From contig CBDUSI010000037.1 in assembly GCA_965370045.1 (NCBI GenBank), positions 1 to 36,122 of the forward strand: 36,122 nt of DNA. Direction: 5' to 3'. The DNA comes from CAZONU01 sp965370045 (GTDB taxonomy: Bacteria > Planctomycetota > SZUA-567 > JAKLDR01). Position numbers and translations under genes: made by a program. Of this stretch, positions 1-8,684 are shown piece after piece (the first letter of the stretch is position 1; every line of letters begins with the position of its first letter). The notes under the pieces were generated by a model. That model made no database searches. It saw only the letters and a program-made list of their open reading frames with translations, and was not told the origin of the DNA.

Positions 1-1
1 T

Positions 2-715
2 CTAGCCTCCGGTCAGCAGCCAGTAGAACTCGCGCATGCCGCGGACCCAGTCGCCGGTGAGGAACTGCAGCCGGTCGATCAACAAGGCCATGCGGGCCAT
101 CACCGTGGCCCCGAAGAAGGCCCCGAAGGTGATCATCATCAGGTAGCGGCCGGCGATGGAGGCCTGCTTGATGACCGGCTTGTCGTGCTCGAAGCTGAAG
201 AAGAAGTAGGTCATCACGCAGAGCAGGGTGACCATGAAGATGAAGTGCTCGATCATGGTAATCCAGTCGAGCTGGCCGCCGGTCGGCCCCGGCGTGAAGG
301 CCACCAGCGGCTTGAAGCTGTCGACCACCAGGGGCACGAAGTGCGCGAAGAAGCCCTTGAAGGCCAGCCCGCCGCTCATGCCCAGGCCCGCGCCGATCAC
401 GATGCGCGCGATCCAGCCGTGCTTGCGGCTGAGGATGAAGAGAATGCCGCAGCCGAAGATGAAGGGGATGAACATCAGCAGCTCGTAGGGGTTGAAGCTC
501 TCCCAGGGCTTGAGGTCAAGCCCCAGGGCGGGCTTGAGGAATTTCGGCCACACGAAGATGATCCCGGTAAGCACCACGCCGTAGCCAGTGGCCACCCCGA
601 TGAAGACGTGCTCGAAGAAGCGGTAGAGGGGGTTCTCCTTGTAGAGGAAGCTGTAGATGGCGATCACGCAGATGCCGCCCACCAGAACCCCGAGGACCGT
701 CCAGTCGTGGGTCAT
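2..715 (-). CDS. Polytopic membrane protein, last gene of the DUF6754 operon
   Basis: This 237-residue protein is almost entirely hydrophobic, with about six or seven predicted membrane segments (for example residues 8-26, 38-57, 77-95, 102-122, 152-173 and 190-212). Between them are short charged loops, such as the one with KENPLYRFFEHVF near residue 26. No catalytic motif or family name is recognised. Its ATG overlaps the TGA of the upstream gene by four bases (712-715), so translation is probably coupled. It is the fifth gene of a co-directional set starting at 5789 that mostly encodes membrane proteins. A role as an integral subunit of a complex with those proteins is inferred from the gene order only. 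The stop codon lies at the very edge of the window, so the gene is complete. Confidence 0.85.
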   Translation of the reverse strand: MTHDWTVLGVLVGGICVIAIYSFLYKENPLYRFFEHVFIGVATGYGVVLTGIIFVWPKFLKPALGLDLKPWESFNPYELLMFIPFIFGCGILFILSRKHGWIARIVIGAGLGMSGGLAFKGFFAHFVPLVVDSFKPLVAFTPGPTGGQLDWITMIEHFIFMVTLLCVMTYFFFSFEHDKPVIKQASIAGRYLMMITFGAFFGATVMARMALLIDRLQFLTGDWVRGMREFYWLLTGG

Positions 716-1638
716 TGTCCGGTCCCCCTCCGGCGGCGGAGGAAGCCCAAGACCACGCCGACGTTGCCCAGGAGCACGAAGATCACCACCAGGACGTGGG
801 CCACCGTCTGACTGGTCATGTGCCGGCGGGCGTCGGGATTGACCGGGGGGTCGTCCTCGGCGCGGACCTCGTCGGTGAACTCGTTGTAGGCCGCCGCGCC
901 GGCGATGCCCTCCAGCAGCCCCACCAACAGGCCGCTTTCCAGGAGGTCAAAGGCGTCGGGGATGGACACCGAAGTGCAGCCGTGGGCGATGTCCGGCCGG
1001 GCCTTCTCGCTGGCGAAGTACTGCACCCAGAGCTCCACGAAGCCGACCAGCCCGGAGATGTGCACCACCAGGGCCACGTCGCTGGCGTCCTTGACGCCCT
1101 TCATGCAGGGAACGTCTTTCAGCGGCGTGTCCTTGACGTCACGCCCGACGGTCCCGGGGATGTCCCCACCCATTGGTTTGACGACGAACAGGTACCCCTG
1201 CTGGTAGCTGAAGTTGACCCAGTCCTCCCCGTACTCCTTGCCGTACTCACGGGCCAGCTGCTCGGGAATGTCTTCGCAGTAGCCGGCCCCGTCGGGCACC
1301 AGGGTCATGATCGCGAACTTGATGTCGCGCATCATCAGGTGGCGGATCACCGCCTCGGCCATGGGGTAGAGCTCCGCGCGGGTCTGCGGCCCGAAGTCAA
1401 GGACCACCAGGACGATCTTGTTGTACTCCTCGCCCTTGGCCTGGGTCTCGTTGCGCGCGCGGTCGATGGCCTCGACCTTGTCGAAGAGCTTGCGGGCGCT
1501 CTTCAGCGGCGCGGGCTTGGTGGTCATGCCCGGGAAGAGCAGCGGCAGGGTCAGGGCCACCAGCACGAAGAGGTAGACCAGCCGCCGGTCGATGCGCAGC
1601 AGCCAGGGGGTCGCGGGGGAGGCTTGTTTCTCGGCCAC
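712..1638 (-). CDS. Membrane-anchored protein with an extracytoplasmic alpha/beta domain
   Basis: The 308-residue protein has a membrane segment near residues 18-37 and a second near 281-301, just before a basic tail (RRRRG). The roughly 240 residues between them probably form one extracytoplasmic domain. That domain opens with a beta-strand-like stretch (KIVLVVLDFGPQT, about 73-85) followed by a helix, which suggests a Rossmann-like or flavodoxin-like fold, but no known active-site motif is visible. The start is a GTG preceded by GGAGG eight bases upstream. One base separates it from the stop of the upstream gene, and its own stop overlaps the next ATG. Function is unknown. Its anchored topology would suit a periplasm-facing subunit of the complex proposed for this operon. 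Confidence 0.85.
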   Translation of the reverse strand: MAEKQASPATPWLLRIDRRLVYLFVLVALTLPLLFPGMTTKPAPLKSARKLFDKVEAIDRARNETQAKGEEYNKIVLVVLDFGPQTRAELYPMAEAVIRHLMMRDIKFAIMTLVPDGAGYCEDIPEQLAREYGKEYGEDWVNFSYQQGYLFVVKPMGGDIPGTVGRDVKDTPLKDVPCMKGVKDASDVALVVHISGLVGFVELWVQYFASEKARPDIAHGCTSVSIPDAFDLLESGLLVGLLEGIAGAAAYNEFTDEVRAEDDPPVNPDARRHMTSQTVAHVLVVIFVLLGNVGVVLGFLRRRRGTGQ

Positions 1639-1639
1639 C

Positions 1640-2302
1640 TTACCGCCCTCCCGACCGAGACGTACGCTCGAGGCTCAGCCACATGCGCACGGCCATGGCC
1701 AGCCCGGCGATGAGCGAACCGAACTGGATGCCCCGGAAGGCCGGAGTGCTCACCTTGGTCATCACCCAGTTGCGGGCCACGGGAATATTCTCGTGCATGA
1801 AGAAACCCAGCGGTATCTGCCCGATCATGACCAGCAGCGCTGCGGCCATCATCAGCGCGGCCTCCAGGTTGTGCACCCGGAACGAGCGGTAGGCTGCGCT
1901 GGCGATGTAGAAGGCCAGCAGGCTGAACATCGCCGAGCCCAGGTTGTTCATCAGCCCTTTGAACAGGAAGTCCTGGAAGAAGGACCACACCGCCGGATTC
2001 TCGGCGAAGTGCCCCCAGAAACCGGCAAGCATCGTGCCGAACATGAAGACCAGCAGCGCCAGGGAGTTGTACCAGCCCTTGCGCTTGCGGATCAACGCGT
2101 AGCCGTGAATGCGGACCAGGTTAATGATTCCCAGGGCGATGGCCGGCACGAACATCACCCTGGCGATGTCTCCGATCTTCCGGTCGTAGCGGCTCCACAT
2201 GAAGTCGAAGTCGCCGATGATAATGTGCCGGGGCAGAAAGAACTCGAAGAAGTAGTAGATGCCCGCCAGCAGGGTGACGATCACCACCAGCCGGCGCCTC
2301 AC
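1640..2302 (-). CDS. Polytopic membrane protein of the DUF6754 operon
   Basis: The 220-residue protein is hydrophobic throughout. It has an N-terminal membrane segment (residues 4-22), a short exposed loop with IIIGDFDFMWSRYDRK, and four to five further segments. The C-terminus is basic and serine-rich (ERTSRSGGR). No enzymatic motif is recognised. It starts with GTG, overlapping the TGA of the upstream DUF6754 gene by four bases (GTGA, 2299-2302). This is the same coupling seen elsewhere in the cluster. The overlaps suggest the products are made in fixed proportion, consistent with subunits of one membrane assembly. That role is inferred and not shown by sequence similarity. Confidence 0.85.
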   Translation of the reverse strand: MRRRLVVIVTLLAGIYYFFEFFLPRHIIIGDFDFMWSRYDRKIGDIARVMFVPAIALGIINLVRIHGYALIRKRKGWYNSLALLVFMFGTMLAGFWGHFAENPAVWSFFQDFLFKGLMNNLGSAMFSLLAFYIASAAYRSFRVHNLEAALMMAAALLVMIGQIPLGFFMHENIPVARNWVMTKVSTPAFRGIQFGSLIAGLAMAVRMWLSLERTSRSGGR

Positions 2303-5300
2303 TTCCCGTCCTCCCCGCCGGCTTTCTTCTTATCGGCGTCCTTCTTCTCCGGGATCGGCTTCCATGGCGGGCGCAGCCGCCTCGGGGCCTCCTCCACCAA
2401 AACCTCCAGCGACTTCGAGTCGGCCTTGGGGTCGAGCACCGTCCAGTTGATGCGGTAGCGCTTCCAGCCGGGGCGCGAGATCCCAAGCGTCAATGTCGCC
2501 CTGGCGACCGCGCCCTTCGAGTCGGTAATAGTCACCGCGCCGCTGTGCGGACCCGGCGCTTTCAACGTGCCGCTGACCGTGTCGGTCCCGTCGAAACTCA
2601 GGCCCTCGGGCAGCCCCTCGACCTTGTACTTGTAGGGGCCCTCGCCGCCCTCGGCGGCCAGCCGGTAGCTGAGCTTCTCGTCCCCGGCAACGTACTTCTC
2701 GGGCGTTCCCTTGAGCTTGGGGCCGGCGGGCCTCTTGGGCCCGTCGGGCTTCTGGCCTCCCCTGGGCGGCTCCGGCTTCTTCTCCTCTTTCTTCTTGTCT
2801 TTCGCGGCGGGCAGGTCCAGTTTGCCGGTGCCCAGGATGCCAGCCTGCGCCCTGAGGCGCGCCGCGTACTTGGTGCTGGCCGTGACCCATTCGCGCAGGT
2901 CCTTCACGTACCTGTAGAGCTCGATGGCCGCCTTGCGGTCCGGCCAGTTCTCGTCGGTGAGCTCCTTGCGCCTGCGGACCAGCACGGGCGATGGCGGGCG
3001 GCGACCTTTCTTCTTCTCGAACTCACCGAGCTGCTCCTTGTATTTCTCGGCCAGCTTCTCCATGCCCCCCAGCCGCCTGTTGACGCGGTTGAGGCTATCG
3101 AGCACGTCGCTGAGCTCGAGGGCCAGCCGCTTGCGGGCCGCCTTGACCTTCTCGTCGGCCCCGGCCGCGGCGGCGGCCTCCTGGCGCTTCTTCTCGGCGG
3201 CCTTGTCCGCGACGGGTTTGCGCCGGTAGCGAACGATGATAGTGGTCCGGTAGAGACCGGGCTCCTCGAAGACCAGCTTGACGGGATGCCCGTCTTTCTC
3301 TTTGGGGTCTCTTTTCCTGTCCGGATCCCACTGCTTGCTCTCGGCGTCGACGACTCGGTTCTCCACTTTCATGAAGTCCTGGCGGGGGCCGAGCCCCTTG
3401 GTCTCGCAGTGGACCTTGCAGCTTCCGAGCACGGCGTCCTTGGCCGGGCGCCAAGACAGCTTCTGCTCGGACCCGACGGTTATCTTTTTGTGCTCCACCT
3501 TGGAGGGCACCTCCCCGTCGATGCCCAGCCTATCGCTCTTGGCGGCGGTCAGCTTCTCGTCGACCGCGAGGCGCAGGATGTAACCGCCGGGACTGGGGAT
3601 GATCACCTTGGACTGCGCTTTGCCGGGCGTCGCCACCGTGGTCATGCCCGGCAGGCTGACCACCTCCCACTTGTGAGAGAGCGGCAGCGGCCGGCCGCGG
3701 CCGGAGACCGACTCGGTGCCGTCGAGGATCAGCGGGGTGGGCTTCTCGATCTTCCCGGCGAGCCTCTTGCGGATCTTGTCTTCCTCCAGCTTGCGGGCTA
3801 CGTCCTCCACTTCTTTGTGGAACTCAGCGGCGAGCGCAGGGCCCAGCCACTCCGCGATGGTATCCATGAGCTTCTTGACCGCCGCGTCTATCTCCTTCTC
3901 CTTGGCCTTCACTTCGTCCTTGACGGCCGAGTCGAGTACCTTCTTCGTGCGCAGCTTCGTGCGCAGCAGGAAGCGCGGGGTCTTTTCCTCGGCGGCGCGC
4001 TCGGCCCTGCTGAAGTCCGCCTTGGCCGCGGCGAAGTGCGCGTCGTAGCAGGCCTCGCGAGCCCGCTCGACGGCGCGCCTGATGCGCGGCGAGGTGCTCT
4101 TCCCGTCGGCCAGCAGCGCCTCGGCGGCCCTCACCAGGCCGCCGCATCTCTTCTTGACGCCAGCGTCGCTCTGCTGGGAGACCCAGTAGGCCAGGCGCTC
4201 CACCTCGGGCTTGTAGAGCTCGGCGGCGCGCTGGCGGGCTTTGGCCCGGGAGGCCTCGCCCATCTCGGGGAGCCGCTCCTTGAGGAGTTCCTTGAGCCCC
4301 CAGACTTTCTCCTTCTTGGCGGGTTCCTTGTCGGTCGCCTTCTCGGCGAGCCGCAGTCCGGTCTCTTTCTCCGCGCGTTCCTTTATGAGCTTGAGGCGCT
4401 CCGCGACCGCCTCGGCCTCCGTGCGCCCCGGGCCCGCCTTGAAGTGCGGCAGGGCGGCGCGCAGGGCCTTTTCCTCGGCGGCCAGGCGCTCCGCGATGCG
4501 CACGCGCATCTCCCCGCGGACCAGTTTGGCGGTGTAGGCCAACTCCTTGCGGGCCACGGCCAGCACTTTTTCGAGGTCCTCGTGTTTCGGCGCGGGCTTG
4601 GGCGCGTAGCTGTCGCGGGCCTCGATGCGGGCCAGCACCCGTTTCTGGCCCGGCTGGGCGTAGAGTATGCGCGCGAATGGGTTATTGAGCTCCTGGCCCT
4701 CCAGGGTGTCCCGCCGCGCAATGCTCATCACGGTGGCGAAGCCCAGCCCGACCATAAGCATGGCCAGGACCACCAGCTTGGACACGTCCTGCCCGCGGAT
4801 CGAGCCGAGCTGGGACGGCTCGCGCGAGAGGTAGGCGCCGGCGGCGTAGACCTCCTCGCCGATGATGGTGTAGTCGCAGCTGGTCAGGAAGAAGGGCACC
4901 TGGGTGAGCGTGGGCGTGCCGGCCACCTGCATGGCCCCGACTTGCTGGCCGGCCTCGGCCAGGATCAGGCTCTCGGCCGCGAAGGAGCCGAACAGGAAGC
5001 AGCTGGCCGCCTGCTCGCGGTGGGCGATGCCCATGTACCCGGAGGCGAATGCGAACTGGCTGGGGGACAGGAAGCGCACGTCCTGGGGGTTGAACTGGTC
5101 GACCCGGCCGACCGCGCGGTAGGCCTCCCGGGCGGTCTCCTCGACGATGGGCATGACCTGATAGTCGCACTGCGGGAAGATCAGCCGGCAGCCGTAGGTC
5201 GCGGCCTTCTTGGACACGTAGGTGACGATGCCCAGCAGGGCGTAAAGCAGCGCGTTCAGGCCGGTCAGCCCGGTGGAGAACATCATCGGCCGGCCCAGCT

Positions 5301-5496
5301 CGGTGGCCCGGCCGATGGCCTCCTCGATGGCGTCGATGCCCGGGATTCTTCGTATGTAGAACTCCCGGCCGCGCTTGGCCAGGAATATGAAGAGCAGGGC
5401 GGGCAGCAGGAACAGCACTGCGAGGATGTACATCGCGTAGCTGGCATGGACCACCGGCGGCAGGGCGGCCAGGGGCGGGCCGAAGAGGCCGGTCAC
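2299..5496 (-). CDS. DUF6754-type membrane protein with PKD-like and putative-Ig-like C-terminal domains
   Basis: The 1065-residue protein is the core of the operon. Residues about 18-40, 73-95 and 245-265 are membrane segments. The first 270 residues resemble the DUF6754 family from memory: GRPMMFSTG near 65, then FLFGSFAAESLILAEAGQQ and IIGEEVYAAGAYL near 165-225, then a closing membrane segment. A long Lys/Glu/Arg-rich helical region follows (about 290-585). Next comes a PKD-like beta-sandwich (about 590-660, with HKWEVVSLPG and GGYILRLAV), another coiled-coil-like stretch (about 780-905), a low-complexity KKKEEKKPEPP linker, and a putative-Ig (He_PIG-like) domain around 935-1010 (LPEGLSFDG, VSGTLKAPGPHSGAVTITDS). 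The start is GTG, overlapping the upstream stop by four bases. DUF6754 has no established biochemical role. The adhesive-type domains suggest binding outside the cell, but this is inference. Confidence 0.85.
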   Translation of the reverse strand: MTGLFGPPLAALPPVVHASYAMYILAVLFLLPALLFIFLAKRGREFYIRRIPGIDAIEEAIGRATELGRPMMFSTGLTGLNALLYALLGIVTYVSKKAATYGCRLIFPQCDYQVMPIVEETAREAYRAVGRVDQFNPQDVRFLSPSQFAFASGYMGIAHREQAASCFLFGSFAAESLILAEAGQQVGAMQVAGTPTLTQVPFFLTSCDYTIIGEEVYAAGAYLSREPSQLGSIRGQDVSKLVVLAMLMVGLGFATVMSIARRDTLEGQELNNPFARILYAQPGQKRVLARIEARDSYAPKPAPKHEDLEKVLAVARKELAYTAKLVRGEMRVRIAERLAAEEKALRAALPHFKAGPGRTEAEAVAERLKLIKERAEKETGLRLAEKATDKEPAKKEKVWGLKELLKERLPEMGEASRAKARQRAAELYKPEVERLAYWVSQQSDAGVKKRCGGLVRAAEALLADGKSTSPRIRRAVERAREACYDAHFAAAKADFSRAERAAEEKTPRFLLRTKLRTKKVLDSAVKDEVKAKEKEIDAAVKKLMDTIAEWLGPALAAEFHKEVEDVARKLEEDKIRKRLAGKIEKPTPLILDGTESVSGRGRPLPLSHKWEVVSLPGMTTVATPGKAQSKVIIPSPGGYILRLAVDEKLTAAKSDRLGIDGEVPSKVEHKKITVGSEQKLSWRPAKDAVLGSCKVHCETKGLGPRQDFMKVENRVVDAESKQWDPDRKRDPKEKDGHPVKLVFEEPGLYRTTIIVRYRRKPVADKAAEKKRQEAAAAAGADEKVKAARKRLALELSDVLDSLNRVNRRLGGMEKLAEKYKEQLGEFEKKKGRRPPSPVLVRRRKELTDENWPDRKAAIELYRYVKDLREWVTASTKYAARLRAQAGILGTGKLDLPAAKDKKKEEKKPEPPRGGQKPDGPKRPAGPKLKGTPEKYVAGDEKLSYRLAAEGGEGPYKYKVEGLPEGLSFDGTDTVSGTLKAPGPHSGAVTITDSKGAVARATLTLGISRPGWKRYRINWTVLDPKADSKSLEVLVEEAPRRLRPPWKPIPEKKDADKKKAGGEDGK

Positions 5497-5789
5497 GCGG
5501 CGGCCCCCGCACCGCGCTCGGCGGCGAGCTCCTCGATGCGCGCCGCCAGCTTCTCTACATTGTCGCGGTCCATCAGGAAGAAGGCCAGCTCGTCGCAGCG
5601 CTTCCAGGTGATGAACGGCGCGGCCAGCGGGGTCAGGAACATCATCAGATTGCTGCCGATCATCGCCAGCGGCTTGTGCATCTCAAGCAGCGCCACCGCA
5701 GGGCTTTCCAGGCGCCGCTTGACCACCGCGCGGGCGGCCTTCTCGATCATCTCGTCGCGGCGCTCGGCGGTGAGTTCGGCGGGGACCAT
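5493..5789 (-). CDS. Small conserved-looking protein, first gene of the DUF6754 operon
   Basis: This 98-residue protein is the first gene of the five-gene set. The N-terminal third is a charged helix (AERRDEMIEKAARAVVKRR). The middle, around residues 40-62, is a moderately hydrophobic stretch (MIGSNLMMFLTPLAAPFI) that could be a single membrane segment or an amphipathic helix. The C-terminus is another charged helix. The ATG has a GGAGA ribosome-binding site ten bases upstream, and the TGA overlaps the GTG of the DUF6754 gene. No family is recognised. Because it is small and precedes the large subunit, it may be an accessory or assembly subunit, which is speculative. Confidence 0.75.
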   Translation of the reverse strand: MVPAELTAERRDEMIEKAARAVVKRRLESPAVALLEMHKPLAMIGSNLMMFLTPLAAPFITWKRCDELAFFLMDRDNVEKLAARIEELAAERGAGAAA

Positions 5790-5844
5790 GGCGTCTCCGG
5801 CTCAGGTTATGCGCCGGATTCTAGTTCCCAGGAAAATGCTGTCA

Positions 5845-5863
5845 AGCCCGGCGGCGCCGGGCT
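5845..5863 (-). terminator. Possible intrinsic terminator after the pseudopilin-fusion gene
   Basis: A perfect 8-bp stem (AGCCCGGC/GCCGGGCT) with a three-base loop overlaps the stop codon of the gene ending at 5862. It sits in the 72-base gap before the next operon. Downstream on the minus strand there is only a weak T-rich stretch (GCATTTTCC), so it may attenuate rather than fully terminate. Confidence 0.4.
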
Positions 5864-8660
5864 ATTTCGGCTTCTTGACGCCCACCGGCTTGATCTTGGC
5901 GGCCTTGAAGACCGGGGTCAGCCCCTTGGGCTCGACCACCGAGTACTTGCGCCCCGCCGATTTCATCTTGCCGAACTGCCTGGCCAGGAGCCGCTTGAGC
6001 TTGATCGGGGTCATGGCCTCGACGTGCGCGTCGCAGAAGAGCACGTTGACCTTCCCGCCGTTCCCGGGCCGCACCTCGTAGCCCATGACCCAGCTGCCCC
6101 GGTCGGTGGCCCGCAGCCCGGTGATGTAGGCGTAGTCGATGCCGTCGGTGGCGTGCTTGGCGTAGTGCGGGCAAAGGAACACTTTCCGGTTGTCGATGTA
6201 GTTGGGCACCAGGGTGTTGAGGTCCTTCTTGGGGAAGATCTCGTCGTTGTCGTCAGCCCACATGTGGCAGGCCAGGCCGATCTGGCGGAGGTTCGACTTG
6301 CTCATTACCATCTTCGCCGAGCGGCGCGCCGCGACCATGGCCGGGTAGCTGGCCGCCGCGGCCAGGCTGATAATCCCCGCCGCGTCGACGGGGTCGGCCC
6401 GCAGCGCGAAGCCCGCCGGGCTGAAGCTCTCGGAAAGCAGCCCGCCCTCGACCTTGCGGGTGACCGCTATCGAGGGGAAAAGGTGCTTCGCCAGGCCCTC
6501 GGCGGCGGGCAGACTGCGGGGCTCGACCAGCGCGATTAGCAGGTCGAACATCATCTTTCTGTTGATGACCTCGGGGATCACTTCGCCGCGCGCGGCGCCG
6601 GCGGGCTCGATGGCCGTCAGCTTGCGGCCGGCCTTGGCCAGCGCGGCCCGCTGGGCGGCGAGCTGCTTCTTCAACTCTTTGAGGGCCAGGTTCTGCACGC
6701 GACCATCGAGGAACAGGGCGTTGACCGTGCCGTCCTTGGCGGGCACCGACTCGTAGGCCAGCGCGTAGTCGCCCTTGTCGGCCTTCTTCAGGCCGGCCAC
6801 GTAGGCGTAGTCCACCCCGCCCGCGGCGTGCTTGCCGTAGTCGGGACAGACGAGTTGCTTGCGCTTCGTCAGGTACTCGGGGCAGAGCTCGTCCAGCTTC
6901 GCGGGGAACTTCCCGTCGTGGTCGTCGGCCCAGGTGCGACAGGCCTGGTTGATGTTGGCCAACTTGCTCATGCTGTCGAGTTCGGGATTGCGGTCCCGGG
7001 CGCGCTCCAGTTCGCCACGCAACTCCCGGCGGAGCATGTCCAGAAGGGACAGCACCGTGCTCACGTCCTTCGCGGCGTGGTGATAGCTGATCGCGCAGGC
7101 CCCGGCGGTCTTGACCCGTCCGGCGGCCTTCTTGAACTTCTCGTCGGCGAGCAGTCCCGCGGCGGCCTTATCGCCGGCGGCCAGCCGGGTGACGGTCCGC
7201 TTGACCGCGGCCACGTTGCCGCCCAGCAACAGATACTTGCCGGTGACCGCGAAACCGGGATTGGCCATGCCCTCGATGTCAACGGAGTAGAGCTTCTGCT
7301 TGCGGTACTCGAAACTGGTCACCGGGCCCTTGCCGGCGGGGTCGAACATCCCGAGCATCTTGTTGAGTATCTCGGCGAACTTCCCGGCGGTGGCCTTCAT
7401 CTTGGCTGCGTCCTTGACCTCCACGGCCAGGACCATCCCGTTGACCTGGGCCATCATGGGGTTGCCGGCGGTCGCGCCGGGCGGAAGGATGTAGTAGCAA
7501 TACCGCTCCCCCAGCGCATCTAACAAGTCCTCCTTGAGGTCGAAGCCCAACTCCCGCTTGAACCCCTTCAGGAACTGGTCGAACTCCCGGGGCCCCCTCT
7601 TCTCGTCGACCGCGACCATTATCTTGCGGATCGCGGGGAGAATCCGGTCGGGGTGCCCGCTGCCGGCCACCGCCATGGTGGCCCCCGAGGGCACCAGCTT
7701 CAGGAACCCGGCGGGCAGCGCGGCGGTGCCCACCAGGCCCAGCAGCCCCTCCTTGCCCGGCTTCATGGCCGCGAAGCTCCGCGTACGGAAGCCCGGCGGC
7801 TCGACGCTCACCGTGCGGGCCACGGCACGGATGCCGTCCGCGCCGGCGATCTTCATGAACTTGTCGAACTTCTCGCGCTCGGTCTCGGGGATCAGGGTGC
7901 GGACCTGGCTCACCACGCTGGCGGTGCCCAGGTAGCAGAAGAGGTCGGCCCCGGCGCCCACCTGCTTGCGGCACAGCTTATAGTCGGCGCTCGCCGCCAG
8001 GGACTTCTCGCGCTTGCCGGCGGCCAGCGCTGCGGCCAGTTCCTTGACCTGCTTGACATCCGCGCCGGAGGCGAAGAACCAGGCCTGATAGGCCCCGGCC
8101 CGGAAGCAGTAGAGGTCGAAGGACGGCTCGGTCACGAAGCGCTTCACGCACACGCCCTTGACCCCGCCCCAGTCGAAGGCCGTGCCCGCTCGCGCGCCGA
8201 CCAGCACTTTGCGGATGGCGGCCTCGGCCTGCCTGGCGGCCGCGGGGTCGCCGACCCTGGCCAGATAGCCCGAGGTGGCCGCGAGAGCGCGCGACTCGCC
8301 GCCGGGGACCTCCTCCGTCCCCTTGCCCTTCTCCATGGCCAGGCTGACCATGGCGATTTCCGTGCCGTAGGCCTTCTCGAAGGTCGCCTTCTTGAGACCG
8401 GTGGCCTTCTCCAGCCGGGCGTAGAAATCGTCCATGACCTTGTGGAAGCCGGCCAGGTAGGTCTTCACGTCCTTCTCGGCGAGAATCCTGCCAAGCGCGG
8501 TCTTCTCGATGGCGTCCCGGGTCTTGGTCCAGTTCGAGAACTTCACGACCAGGACGGTGTCGGCCGGCAGGGCCTCCTCCAATTCGCCGCCGCGCGCGCG
8601 CGCGGGCCCGGCGACCAGGAGCAGGGCGAGGGCCAGCGATGCCAACAGTGCTCTAATCAC
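5862..8660 (-). CDS. Large exported DUF3352-like protein with two pseudopilin-like modules (paralogue 1)
   Basis: The 932-residue protein begins with a signal peptide (residues 1-23, ending ARARG). The body (about 30-520) resembles the DUF3352-like proteins of planctomycetes: LPADTVLVVKFSNW near the start, then YCFRAGAYQAWFFASG and VKQVKELAAALAAGKREKS. Two pseudopilin-like blocks follow, at about 530-665 and 765-900. Each has an 'NLRQIGLACHMWADDNDEIFP'-like stretch or its equivalent, a 'CPxYxKHAxxGxDYAY' line and a closing 'VLFCDAHVE' line, as in DUF1559-type proteins ending in H-X9-DG. No prepilin peptidase site is present, so these are fused modules rather than pilins. The GTG start is set by AGAGGAGA eight bases upstream. 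It lies 24 bases after its tandem paralogue. Function is unknown. Confidence 0.85.
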   Translation of the reverse strand: MIRALLASLALALLLVAGPARARGGELEEALPADTVLVVKFSNWTKTRDAIEKTALGRILAEKDVKTYLAGFHKVMDDFYARLEKATGLKKATFEKAYGTEIAMVSLAMEKGKGTEEVPGGESRALAATSGYLARVGDPAAARQAEAAIRKVLVGARAGTAFDWGGVKGVCVKRFVTEPSFDLYCFRAGAYQAWFFASGADVKQVKELAAALAAGKREKSLAASADYKLCRKQVGAGADLFCYLGTASVVSQVRTLIPETEREKFDKFMKIAGADGIRAVARTVSVEPPGFRTRSFAAMKPGKEGLLGLVGTAALPAGFLKLVPSGATMAVAGSGHPDRILPAIRKIMVAVDEKRGPREFDQFLKGFKRELGFDLKEDLLDALGERYCYYILPPGATAGNPMMAQVNGMVLAVEVKDAAKMKATAGKFAEILNKMLGMFDPAGKGPVTSFEYRKQKLYSVDIEGMANPGFAVTGKYLLLGGNVAAVKRTVTRLAAGDKAAAGLLADEKFKKAAGRVKTAGACAISYHHAAKDVSTVLSLLDMLRRELRGELERARDRNPELDSMSKLANINQACRTWADDHDGKFPAKLDELCPEYLTKRKQLVCPDYGKHAAGGVDYAYVAGLKKADKGDYALAYESVPAKDGTVNALFLDGRVQNLALKELKKQLAAQRAALAKAGRKLTAIEPAGAARGEVIPEVINRKMMFDLLIALVEPRSLPAAEGLAKHLFPSIAVTRKVEGGLLSESFSPAGFALRADPVDAAGIISLAAAASYPAMVAARRSAKMVMSKSNLRQIGLACHMWADDNDEIFPKKDLNTLVPNYIDNRKVFLCPHYAKHATDGIDYAYITGLRATDRGSWVMGYEVRPGNGGKVNVLFCDAHVEAMTPIKLKRLLARQFGKMKSAGRKYSVVEPKGLTPVFKAAKIKPVGVKKPK

Positions 8661-8684
8661 CTGCGTGTCTCCTCTGCTGCCTAC

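Noticed and set aside
2545..6081. Plus-strand open frame of 1178 codons
   Set aside because: It is antisense to the DUF6754 gene and its neighbours, has no ribosome-binding site, and has the Leu/Gly/Asp/Arg-rich composition typical of shadow frames in G+C-rich DNA.
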